The translations under genes and the position numbers were made by a program. A stretch of 41,662 nt of DNA from UMGS1696 sp964634795 (GTDB lineage: Bacteria > Bacillota > Clostridia > Oscillospirales > CAG-272). The notes beneath the pieces are model-generated. The model was not told where the DNA came from, did no database searches, and worked only from the letters and a program-made list of their open reading frames with translations. The stretch lies in the NCBI GenBank assembly GCA_964634795.1, contig CAZWLL010000019.1:1-41662 (forward strand), written 5' to 3'. Shown here one piece after another: positions 35,512 to 41,662 of the stretch; the stretch's first letter is position 1, and each line of letters begins with the position of its first letter.

Positions 35512-37024
35512 TAAAATAGTTTTCCTTAAGTTTCGGACGGTCTATTTTTCCGTTTGCGTTCATCGGAAGCGAATCGGTTATTCTCCATTCATTCGGAAGC
35601 ATATATCGCGGCAATTTTTCTTTCAGCTTTGAGGTTATCTCACCCGCATCAAGCGCAGTGCTGCAGCAGCACACAATTGCATCGTCATCCTCATCAAAGA
35701 AGCATACGGCATCACCTATTCCCGAAATACCCGAAAGCGCGGTTTCGATTTCACCAAGCTCTATACGGTACCCCATATGCTTTATCTGACCGTCTTTTCT
35801 CGAAAGGAACACAAGGTTGCCGTCCGGCATACGTTTAGCGATATCGCCTGTACGATACAGTCTGTCTGGATAATACGGGTTTAAAGGATTTTGTATGAAA
35901 GCTTTTTCCGTTTTAGCCTTATCTCCGAAATAGCCGAGAGCAAGTCCTGCTCCGCGCACGCATATCTCTCCCGCCTCACCGTCTTGAACTGGCTTCAGTT
36001 CGTCATCGAGCAAAATTACATCCATGTTTTCGCATGGCCTGCCTATCGGAATAGGCTCTCCGTCGCCAAAGTCCCTATCTATTATATAGTATGTGCAATC
36101 AACCGTAACCTCTGTCGGGCCGTATAAATTTATGAATCGGCATCCCGATGTGGCTTTTTTCCATATATTAACATGCTTTGCCTGAAGTGCCTCTCCGCCG
36201 AGTATAACCTGTCTGACGGTGTTGAGTTGTTTCTTCTCGAATACACCGGAGTCAGCAGCTAATCTGAACGCGGAGGTAGCCCAAATAAGGGTTGTGATTC
36301 CGTTGTTGTTTATATAATCCGCAAGCAAGGTCGGGAACATAAACAGTTTCTTCGGTATGACATATGTTGTACATCCGCTGCGCAGGGTTTGGTAAATATC
36401 CTTGACTGACAAATCAAAATAAAACGGTGCTTGGTTTCCGAGAACATCATTCTCCGTTACACCTGATATTTCCGCCATCCATTCGGTAAAGTCTATTAAG
36501 CTTCTGTGCGATATCAGTATACCCTTCGGCTTGCCTGTAGAACCTGAGGTAAATATTATATATGCGGGATCGATATCAAGCACAGAGCTTGATATCTTAT
36601 TCCAATAAGAGGGATCACACGGCTTTGCCATTATATTCTCGAGCATTAATGTCTTATACTTCATCTCAAGCTTCGCGGCAATTTTCGCGTTTTTCGAAGT
36701 GTACAGCACAGCGGACGGATTTATCTGCTCAAGAATATCATTCATTCTGTCTTCCGGCATTCTTGCGTCAATAGGCACGTAACACGAACCCGCAAACAAG
36801 GCGGCAAAACAACCCACAAGAGAAACAGCGGTTCTGTCAACCATCACGGCAATACGATTCCTTATGCTTCCCGATTCTCGGTATATCATCTCCCCCGCAT
36901 TCATTGATGCCGTAAGCAGTTCACGAAAAGTAAAACTGTTTTCTTCATCGACAAAAGCAAGCTTATTCGGCAGCTTTTCCGCAGTCATAACAAGATAATT
37001 CGCCGCATTGTTCAGCTGATACAT
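35489..37024 (-). CDS. Adenylation-domain (AMP-forming) ligase, DltA-like
   Basis: A 511-residue ANL-superfamily ligase that should adenylate an acid and load it on the downstream carrier protein. Motifs are the P-loop TSGSTGKPKG (159-168), a QAPFYFDLSVKDIY segment like that of DltA, NLYGPTEVT, YRTGD, and the C-terminal catalytic Lys near 493 (NANGKIDRP). DltA proteins have FDLSVMD and FCGEVL; here the second reads ILGGEAL, so D-alanine specificity is unproven and another amino or hydroxy acid is possible. It is the first gene of the operon, with a perfect promoter and CGGAGGA before ATG 37024. Confidence 0.9.
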   Translation of the reverse strand: MYQLNNAANYLVMTAEKLPNKLAFVDEENSFTFRELLTASMNAGEMIYRESGSIRNRIAVMVDRTAVSLVGCFAALFAGSCYVPIDARMPEDRMNDILEQINPSAVLYTSKNAKIAAKLEMKYKTLMLENIMAKPCDPSYWNKISSSVLDIDPAYIIFTSGSTGKPKGILISHRSLIDFTEWMAEISGVTENDVLGNQAPFYFDLSVKDIYQTLRSGCTTYVIPKKLFMFPTLLADYINNNGITTLIWATSAFRLAADSGVFEKKQLNTVRQVILGGEALQAKHVNIWKKATSGCRFINLYGPTEVTVDCTYYIIDRDFGDGEPIPIGRPCENMDVILLDDELKPVQDGEAGEICVRGAGLALGYFGDKAKTEKAFIQNPLNPYYPDRLYRTGDIAKRMPDGNLVFLSRKDGQIKHMGYRIELGEIETALSGISGIGDAVCFFDEDDDAIVCCCSTALDAGEITSKLKEKLPRYMLPNEWRITDSLPMNANGKIDRPKLKENYFNEKNKLH

Positions 37025-37055
37025 ACTGTCCTCCGTATGATTTAATCTTCAAGTA

Positions 37056-37084
37056 ATTATATCATACACATTCCCGAATGTCAA
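37056..37084 (-). promoter_or_regulatory. Promoter of the dlt-like six-gene operon
   Basis: Perfect TTGACA (37079-37084), 17-base spacer, TATAAT (37056-37061) on the minus strand, with a leader of about 25 nt. No further promoter is visible between its six genes. Confidence 0.88.
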
Positions 37085-37137
37085 TGTGAGCATTATTACG
37101 CTGTATATTGTGAATATTAATTTATTATTTGAAACTA

Positions 37138-37166
37138 TTGATTTTCCATAACGAATATGCTATTAT
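37138..37166 (+). promoter_or_regulatory. Promoter of the ABC exporter operon
   Basis: TTGATT (37138-37143), 17-base spacer, TATTAT (37161-37166), divergent from the dlt-like operon promoter about 55 bp away. Confidence 0.72.
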
Positions 37167-37208
37167 TTAAATCTGTATGGATTATTTAAAAAATCTGGAG
37201 GACATGTC

Positions 37209-38987
37209 TTGCTTTTCGGAAAATACCTGAATAAATATTATGTTAAATATTCTCCCATACTCCTGCTCGGTGTTTTGGCACTGGTTATGGTTGATTATTT
37301 CCAACTTATAGTTCCCGAGTTGTATAAAACCGTAGTAAACGGATTAAACGACGGTTCGGTAACCTTATCTGACGGTACCGTGTGTGTATTCGATATGGAT
37401 TTTCTGCTCGATGAAGTATGCAGACCGATGATACTTGTTATTTTTATAATGGTATTCGGACGTTTTCTGTGGAGAATATGCTTTTTCGGTACTGCAATCA
37501 AAGTCGAGACCGACCTCAGAAGCCGCATGTTCGACCGCTGCAAGGATCTCTCTGTTTCTTTCTACCAGTACAACAAGGTAGGAGACCTCATGGCAAAATT
37601 CATAAACGACCTGCAGACAGTGCAAGATTGCTTCGGCTCAGGCATACTCATGTTTTTCGACGCACTTCTGCTCGGAGTTCTTTCAATGTGGAAAATGTGG
37701 AACATGAATCATATGCTGACGTTCTTAACGCTTATTCCCATGATACTTCTTTTGTCTGTGGGAACAATCGTCGGCAAAAACATGAGACGCAAATGGGAAA
37801 TACGACAGGAAGCTTTTTCGACTTTGTCCGACTTCTCACAGGAAAGCTTTTCGGGAATCTCGGTTATAAAGGCATTCGTTCGGGAAACCGCAGAGCTTAT
37901 GGCTTTCCGAAAATTAAATGTAGAAAATGAAAACGCAAACGTTGAATATACTAAAGCATCTACCTTTTTGAATATATTCGTGACACTGTTCGTCGAATCC
38001 GTTATATGTGTCATACTCGGTTACGGCGGATATCTTGTGCACAGCAAGATTTTCAACGCAGGTGAGCTTATTGAATTTATAGGTTATTTCACGGCAATCG
38101 TATGGCCTATAATGGCTGTTTCTCAGCTTATTGAAATGGCATCCCGCGGCAAAGCCTCACTCGGAAGAATAAGCGCACTGCTCGATGAAACCGCCGATGT
38201 ATGTGATGCGGCGGATGCCGAAAGTATAGATAACATTCACGGCGACATAGAATACCGTCATTTAACCTTCCGTTACCCGGATGCCGATTTTGATGCGCTG
38301 AGCGATATATGTCTTAAAATAAGTGCGGGCGAAAACATCGGTATTATCGGAGCTACAGGTTCAGGCAAAACCACCCTTGTCGATCTTCTCCTCCGAACAT
38401 ACAATGTCTCCGATGGCACGTTATTCATTGACGGACACGATGTCAATAAGCTGAAAATCAAAGATGTCAGAGCGGGAATTGCGTATGTTCCGCAAGACAA
38501 TTTTCTGTTCTCCGACACAATCGAAAATAATATTTCCTTCTCCGACTCTTCGATTAATCACGACATGATAGAGGAAGCGGCTGTTCTTTCAGATATTCAC
38601 GACAATATTACGGAATTCGGCGAAGGATACAACACAATACTCGGTGAGCGCGGAGTCACGGTATCAGGCGGACAAAAGCAGCGTATTTCAATAGCGAGAG
38701 CTATCGTAAAGAACTCACCCATACTTATTCTTGACGACTCCGTCTCCGCAGTTGACACCAACACAGAAAAAACTATTCTCGAAAACTTAAGACGAACACG
38801 CAAAGGAAAAACGACACTTCTGATTGCACACAGAGTCACTGCCGTTGAACAAATGGATAAGGTTGTTTTCATAAACGACGGTAAAATCACGGCGGTAGGA
38901 ACACACGATGAGCTTTACAACACAAACAAAGCATATCACACAATGGTAGAGCTTCAGCGTCTTGATGAAGAAAAGGAGGACAAATAA
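37209..38987 (+). CDS. ABC exporter half-transporter with degenerate ATP site
   Basis: A 592-residue fused permease-ATPase. The membrane domain covers about 1-320 and the nucleotide-binding domain about 345-590: Walker A GATGSGKT (381-388), Q-loop YVPQDN, signature VSGGQ (485-489), Walker B ILILDD (505-510) and H-loop AHR. Asp510 replaces the catalytic Glu, so this half contributes a non-hydrolysing site as in heterodimeric exporters of the BmrCD or TM287/288 type. The start is TTG 37209, set by GGAG eight bases upstream. An ATG at 37204 is out of frame, too close to the ribosome site, and stops after eight codons. Partner gene follows after 2 bp. Confidence 0.92.
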   Translation: MLFGKYLNKYYVKYSPILLLGVLALVMVDYFQLIVPELYKTVVNGLNDGSVTLSDGTVCVFDMDFLLDEVCRPMILVIFIMVFGRFLWRICFFGTAIKVETDLRSRMFDRCKDLSVSFYQYNKVGDLMAKFINDLQTVQDCFGSGILMFFDALLLGVLSMWKMWNMNHMLTFLTLIPMILLLSVGTIVGKNMRRKWEIRQEAFSTLSDFSQESFSGISVIKAFVRETAELMAFRKLNVENENANVEYTKASTFLNIFVTLFVESVICVILGYGGYLVHSKIFNAGELIEFIGYFTAIVWPIMAVSQLIEMASRGKASLGRISALLDETADVCDAADAESIDNIHGDIEYRHLTFRYPDADFDALSDICLKISAGENIGIIGATGSGKTTLVDLLLRTYNVSDGTLFIDGHDVNKLKIKDVRAGIAYVPQDNFLFSDTIENNISFSDSSINHDMIEEAAVLSDIHDNITEFGEGYNTILGERGVTVSGGQKQRISIARAIVKNSPILILDDSVSAVDTNTEKTILENLRRTRKGKTTLLIAHRVTAVEQMDKVVFINDGKITAVGTHDELYNTNKAYHTMVELQRLDEEKEDK

Positions 38988-38989
38988 TA

Positions 38990-40876
38990 ATGAAAGAATT
39001 CTATCCTCTTCTCATAGTCGGAGCTTTAATCGGAATCATTTCCATTGCATTTGTAATCGCGTTTCTTTTGATTAAAGACAAAAAGAACGCTATAGGTTTC
39101 GAGCGCAGCATGAAGGATTCGGATATTCTGAAAAATCTTCTGAAATATGCCAAGCCTTACATCGGAAGCTTCATTATCGTTCTTCTCGTTATGATATTCT
39201 CGATTGCTTATGATATAATTTCTCCGCTTCTTATCGGTCAAATCGAAGAAATTATAAAGAATGATTTCGAGATGTCTGTACTTTTCGCATATGTAGCCGT
39301 ATATGCCGGAATTCTTATCGTGTCTCTTATCTGCACATATATTCAGGCTATAGTTTTACAGAAAACAGGGCAGAAAATAGTTTCCGCTATACGTCTTGAT
39401 CTGTTTGCACATATCGAATCACTTTCTCACTCTCAGCAAAACTCAATTCCCGTCGGCAAGCTTGTAACGAGAGTTACAAACGACACCGATGCAATATCCA
39501 TGATGTTTACGAACATTCTGGTAAACCTCGTAAAAAACATGTTTGTAATCATCGGAGTATTAACCGCAATGCTGTGCCTGAATTATGAGCTTACTCTCAT
39601 GATACTGTGCTTCGTTCCGTTTATTATTCTCTTCACTATCATATTCCGTAAGTTTTCGCGCAAGGCATACCGCGAAGTAAAGGATGCATCTACGGATATA
39701 AACACATTTCTTTCAGAACATCTCTCGGGTATGAAGGTAATTCAGGTATTCAACCGCGAGGAATATAAGAAAGAGCAATTTGAAATAAAAAACAACAAGC
39801 TCGGTAAAGCTAAGCAAAAACAGATATTTGTCTTCGGTATATTCAGACCTCTTGTGTACATGCTGTATATATCATCCGTAATGTGCCTGCTCTATCTCTG
39901 CGGACGAGGATATATAAAGAATTCGACGTTCCTCGGTCAAACCATTACAAGCGGAACACTTGTAACCTTCTACATGTACATTTCCAAGTTTTTTAACCCT
40001 ATTCAGAGTTTAGCGGAACAATTCAACTGGCTTCAATCAGCTTTAGCATCAGCTGAGAAAATATTTACGCTGTTCGCTGTTAAGCCTGAGGTTGTCGATG
40101 ATGCGGATGCTGTAGATATCGACCACATTAACGGTGACATTGAATTTAGGCATGTTTGGTTCGCGTATAATCCGGGTGAATGGGTGTTAAAGGATGTCTC
40201 ATTCAAGGTTAATGCCAAGCAAACCGTAGCGTTTGTCGGATCAACCGGTTCGGGCAAAACAACAATACTCTCTCTTATTTGTCGAAACTACGATATTCAA
40301 AGGGGAGAAATACTTATTGACGGCATCAATATACGAAAATTCAAAATCAGCTCCCTTCGCAGCCACTTCGGTCAAATGCTTCAGGATGTATTCCTCTTCT
40401 CAGGTACTATCAGAAGCAATATACTGCTGAGGCGTGAGGATGTAAGTGATGACGAAATAATGGAAGCCTGCCGCAAGGTAAACGCAGACAAGTTCATATC
40501 AAAATTATCAGACGGTCTCGACGAAGAGGTTCGTGAACGCGGAAACAATTTTTCCGCAGGTCAGCGTCAGCTTCTGTCGTTTGCAAGAACAATAGTACAG
40601 CGACCCGAAGTTATGATTCTCGACGAAGCTACGGCGAATATCGATACCGAAACCGAGCTTTTAATTCAGGATTCACTCTCAAAAATGATGAATATCGGAA
40701 CAATGCTTATTGTAGCACACAGGCTCTCGACAATACAGCATGCCGACAAAATTATCGTTATGTCTCACGGTGAGATTCTCGAGGAAGGAAATCATGACGA
40801 GCTTCTCGGTAAAAGAGGCCGTTATTACGAGCTGTATATGCTGCAGTACCACAAGGAAAAACTTCAAAAAGCATAA
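38990..40876 (+). CDS. ABC exporter half-transporter with canonical ATPase
   Basis: A 628-residue fused permease-ATPase with a ~40-residue N-terminal extension containing an additional hydrophobic segment before the membrane domain. The ATPase domain has Walker A GSTGSGKT, Q-loop FGQMLQDVFLFSG, signature FSAGQ, Walker B VMILDEATANID with intact Glu, and H-loop AHRLST. Its slightly atypical signature would face the degenerate Walker B of the upstream subunit, as expected for a heterodimer. ATG 38990 uses the GGAGG at the end of the previous gene. The substrate could be a drug, lipid or peptide. Divergence from the dlt-like operon raises, but does not show, a link. Confidence 0.92.
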   Translation: MKEFYPLLIVGALIGIISIAFVIAFLLIKDKKNAIGFERSMKDSDILKNLLKYAKPYIGSFIIVLLVMIFSIAYDIISPLLIGQIEEIIKNDFEMSVLFAYVAVYAGILIVSLICTYIQAIVLQKTGQKIVSAIRLDLFAHIESLSHSQQNSIPVGKLVTRVTNDTDAISMMFTNILVNLVKNMFVIIGVLTAMLCLNYELTLMILCFVPFIILFTIIFRKFSRKAYREVKDASTDINTFLSEHLSGMKVIQVFNREEYKKEQFEIKNNKLGKAKQKQIFVFGIFRPLVYMLYISSVMCLLYLCGRGYIKNSTFLGQTITSGTLVTFYMYISKFFNPIQSLAEQFNWLQSALASAEKIFTLFAVKPEVVDDADAVDIDHINGDIEFRHVWFAYNPGEWVLKDVSFKVNAKQTVAFVGSTGSGKTTILSLICRNYDIQRGEILIDGINIRKFKISSLRSHFGQMLQDVFLFSGTIRSNILLRREDVSDDEIMEACRKVNADKFISKLSDGLDEEVRERGNNFSAGQRQLLSFARTIVQRPEVMILDEATANIDTETELLIQDSLSKMMNIGTMLIVAHRLSTIQHADKIIVMSHGEILEEGNHDELLGKRGRYYELYMLQYHKEKLQKA

Positions 40877-40883
40877 ATATATA

Positions 40884-40922
40884 TCCCGAATCACATACTT
40901 TTATGTGTATTCGGGATTTTTT
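40884..40922 (+). terminator. Intrinsic terminator after ABC exporter operon
   Basis: Stem TCCCGAATCACAT with ATGTGTATTCGGGA (40884-40915, one bulged base), then TTTTTT. Confidence 0.9.
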
Positions 40923-40976
40923 ATGCAGTCTGTTCAAGACTATTTATTAGTTTTTAATATTTTTATTCATTTTCAC

Positions 40977-41005
40977 TTGACAATAGTATCTGTTTTTGAT
41001 AAAAT
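40977..41005 (+). promoter_or_regulatory. Promoter of the truncated secreted-protein gene
   Basis: TTGACA (40977-40982), 17-base spacer, TAAAAT (41000-41005), followed by AAGGAG (about 41030-41034) ten bases before the ATG. Confidence 0.82.
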
Positions 41006-41043
41006 CATGATACGAATATTATTAATTATAAGGAGAAATTAAT

Positions 41044-41343
41044 ATGAAAAAGATTCTATGCGCTATTTTAGCGGGTCTTTGCATTGTTTCAGCATCTGCT
41101 TTAACTGCATTTGCCGACGATCAGGAATTCACTACTTACACCGAAGCACCCGATACCCCCGGTGAAGAGCTTCTGTTTGCTACCGGAGATATGGACGATT
41201 TGACAGGATACGACGCCAAGGGCGGTATAGGCGTTGACCTTCACAACCTCGCATCAGGCAGTGTAAGCTTTAGAAGACTTATTTATCGCAACGATAAAAA
41301 GCCTCCTAAGGCTTATTTTTTACCAATGAAATGTACGCTTTAG
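41044..41343 (+). pseudogene. Secreted protein, probably cut short by an integrated element
   Basis: The first ~75 residues look native: a signal peptide (1-24, ending LTAFA) and an acidic mature start (DDQEFTTYTEAPDTPGEE). After about SGSVSF (41267) the frame enters two tandem ~70-bp terminator-like repeats, and the last ~24 residues (basic, RRLIYRNDKKPPK) stop inside the second repeat. Promoter and ribosome site are strong, so this is a real gene whose 3' part was probably displaced by the recombinase element that follows. The remainder may lie at the far end of that element. Product family not recognised. Confidence 0.65.
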
Positions 41344-41407
41344 AAGACTTGTTTATCACGACGGTGAAAAGTCTCCTAAAGCTTATTTTTTTCCAACGAA
41401 AGGAGGC
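41267..41407 (+). repeat. Two tandem ~70-bp repeats with terminator-like hairpins at element edge
   Basis: Copies at 41267-41336 and 41337-41407 with a 70-bp period and about 60 of 70 bases shared. Each begins GCTTTAGAAGACTT and ends with CTCCTAA..GCTTATTTTTT. In the second copy GCTTTAGAAGACTT pairs with AAGTCTCCTAAAGC with one A/C mismatch before TTATTTTTTT, making a good intrinsic terminator 30 bp before the recombinase. The first copy folds similarly with more mismatches and a wobble. Most differences between copies are transitions. Confidence 0.8.
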
Positions 41408-41414
41408 GTAACCC

Positions 41415-41662
41415 GTGAAACAGAACGGGAAAATTACAGCCCTTTACGAGCGCCTCAGTCGTGACGATGACCTGCAAGGCGAGAGTAACTCCATTTCCAA
41501 TCAAAAAATTCTTCTGAATGATTTTGCATCCAGGCAGGGCTTCACAAACACAGTCCATTTCACGGATGACGGCATCAGCGGAACCTGCTTCGACAGGCCG
41601 GGATTCCTGGCAATGATGAAGGAAGTGGAAGCCGGCAACGTGGAAGTCCTGTGCCTGAAGGA
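41415..41662 (+). CDS. Large serine recombinase, N-terminal part, runs off window
   Basis: The partial protein opens with the resolvase catalytic region ITALYERLSRDDD. Ser15 is the expected nucleophile, followed by the ESNSISNQK helix and FTDDGISGTCFDRPGF, all standard for TndX/TnpX-like recombinases of clostridial conjugative or mobilisable transposons (Tn5397, Tn4451). The start is GTG 41415, fixed by AAAGGAGG eight bases upstream. Codon use is visibly richer in G/C third positions than in the neighbouring genes, a sign of horizontal transfer. 82 codons are inside the window. Confidence 0.93.
   Translation, partial: MKQNGKITALYERLSRDDDLQGESNSISNQKILLNDFASRQGFTNTVHFTDDGISGTCFDRPGFLAMMKEVEAGNVEVLCLK

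Larger units (their letters stand above)
41267..41662 (+). mobile_element. Left end of a Tn4451/Tn5397-like integrated element (partial)
   Basis: An apparently interrupted secreted-protein gene, tandem terminator-like repeats and an inward-reading large serine recombinase with different codon use together mark an element edge. The exact boundary could be anywhere from about 41262 to 41410. The other end and cargo are outside the window. Confidence 0.7.

Noticed and set aside
37204..37230. ATG-started eight-codon frame before the first ABC gene as a leader peptide
   Set aside because: Only three bases separate it from GGAG; the TTG at 37209 has correct spacing, so the small frame is probably chance.

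Overview
The window reads as chromosome of an anaerobic clostridial Firmicute, probably a gut Oscillospirales or Ruminococcus-like lineage (an inference, not a species call). The grounds are an asparagine T-box leader, a type III glutamine synthetase, AGGAGG-type ribosome binding sites, textbook TTGACA-N17-TATAAT promoters, standard stop codons including TGA, moderate GC, and an intracellular xylose/xylo-oligosaccharide operon. About 28 real genes are visible; other long reading frames are antisense or out-of-frame shadows. No tRNA, rRNA or CRISPR array was recognised.

Layout. (1) 1-12119 is a nitrogen-assimilation island. On the minus strand, asnB-gltB-gltD (GOGAT) lies behind a T-box leader with an AAC (Asn) specifier. 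Also on the minus strand, glnN (GSIII) lies behind a leader that ends in an intrinsic terminator. Divergent from glnN are a short GS-family gene and an ANTAR-domain regulator whose receiver lacks the phospho-acceptor Asp. A hexaloop hairpin inside the glnN attenuator fits the ANTAR target pattern, which suggests a local RNA-based circuit. (2) 12170-14534 is a CsoR repressor and a P1B metal ATPase, each with its own promoter carrying TATACCCC boxes. (3) 14585-17616 is a three-gene minus-strand operon: a TauE/SafE permease, a DUF1538 membrane protein and a tandem PII-like protein.

(4) 17864-30351 is a xylose/xylan sector. The minus-strand operon xylA-GH3-xylB-ThuA-Gfo/Idh is divergent from an AraC regulator and convergent with an unassigned glycoside-hydrolase-like protein. 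It is followed by a membrane-anchored CBM9-like/discoidin-like protein and a divergent alpha/beta esterase. (5) 30452-37024 is a six-gene operon resembling an enlarged dlt system: adenylation ligase, two-domain GNAT, carrier protein, MBOAT, second GNAT, and an SGNH/DltD-like domain fused to a NodB polysaccharide deacetylase. It holds every step of a pathway that could activate, carry, export and attach an acyl or aminoacyl group to an extracellular glycan, together with a deacetylase. This is the best candidate for an undescribed system here. (6) 37209-40876, divergent from that operon, is a heterodimeric ABC exporter pair with one degenerate ATP site.

(7) 41044-41662 is a short secreted-protein gene that runs into two tandem ~70-bp terminator-like repeats and then a large serine recombinase. 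Base composition changes here, marking the left edge of a Tn4451/Tn5397-like integrated element that continues beyond the window.
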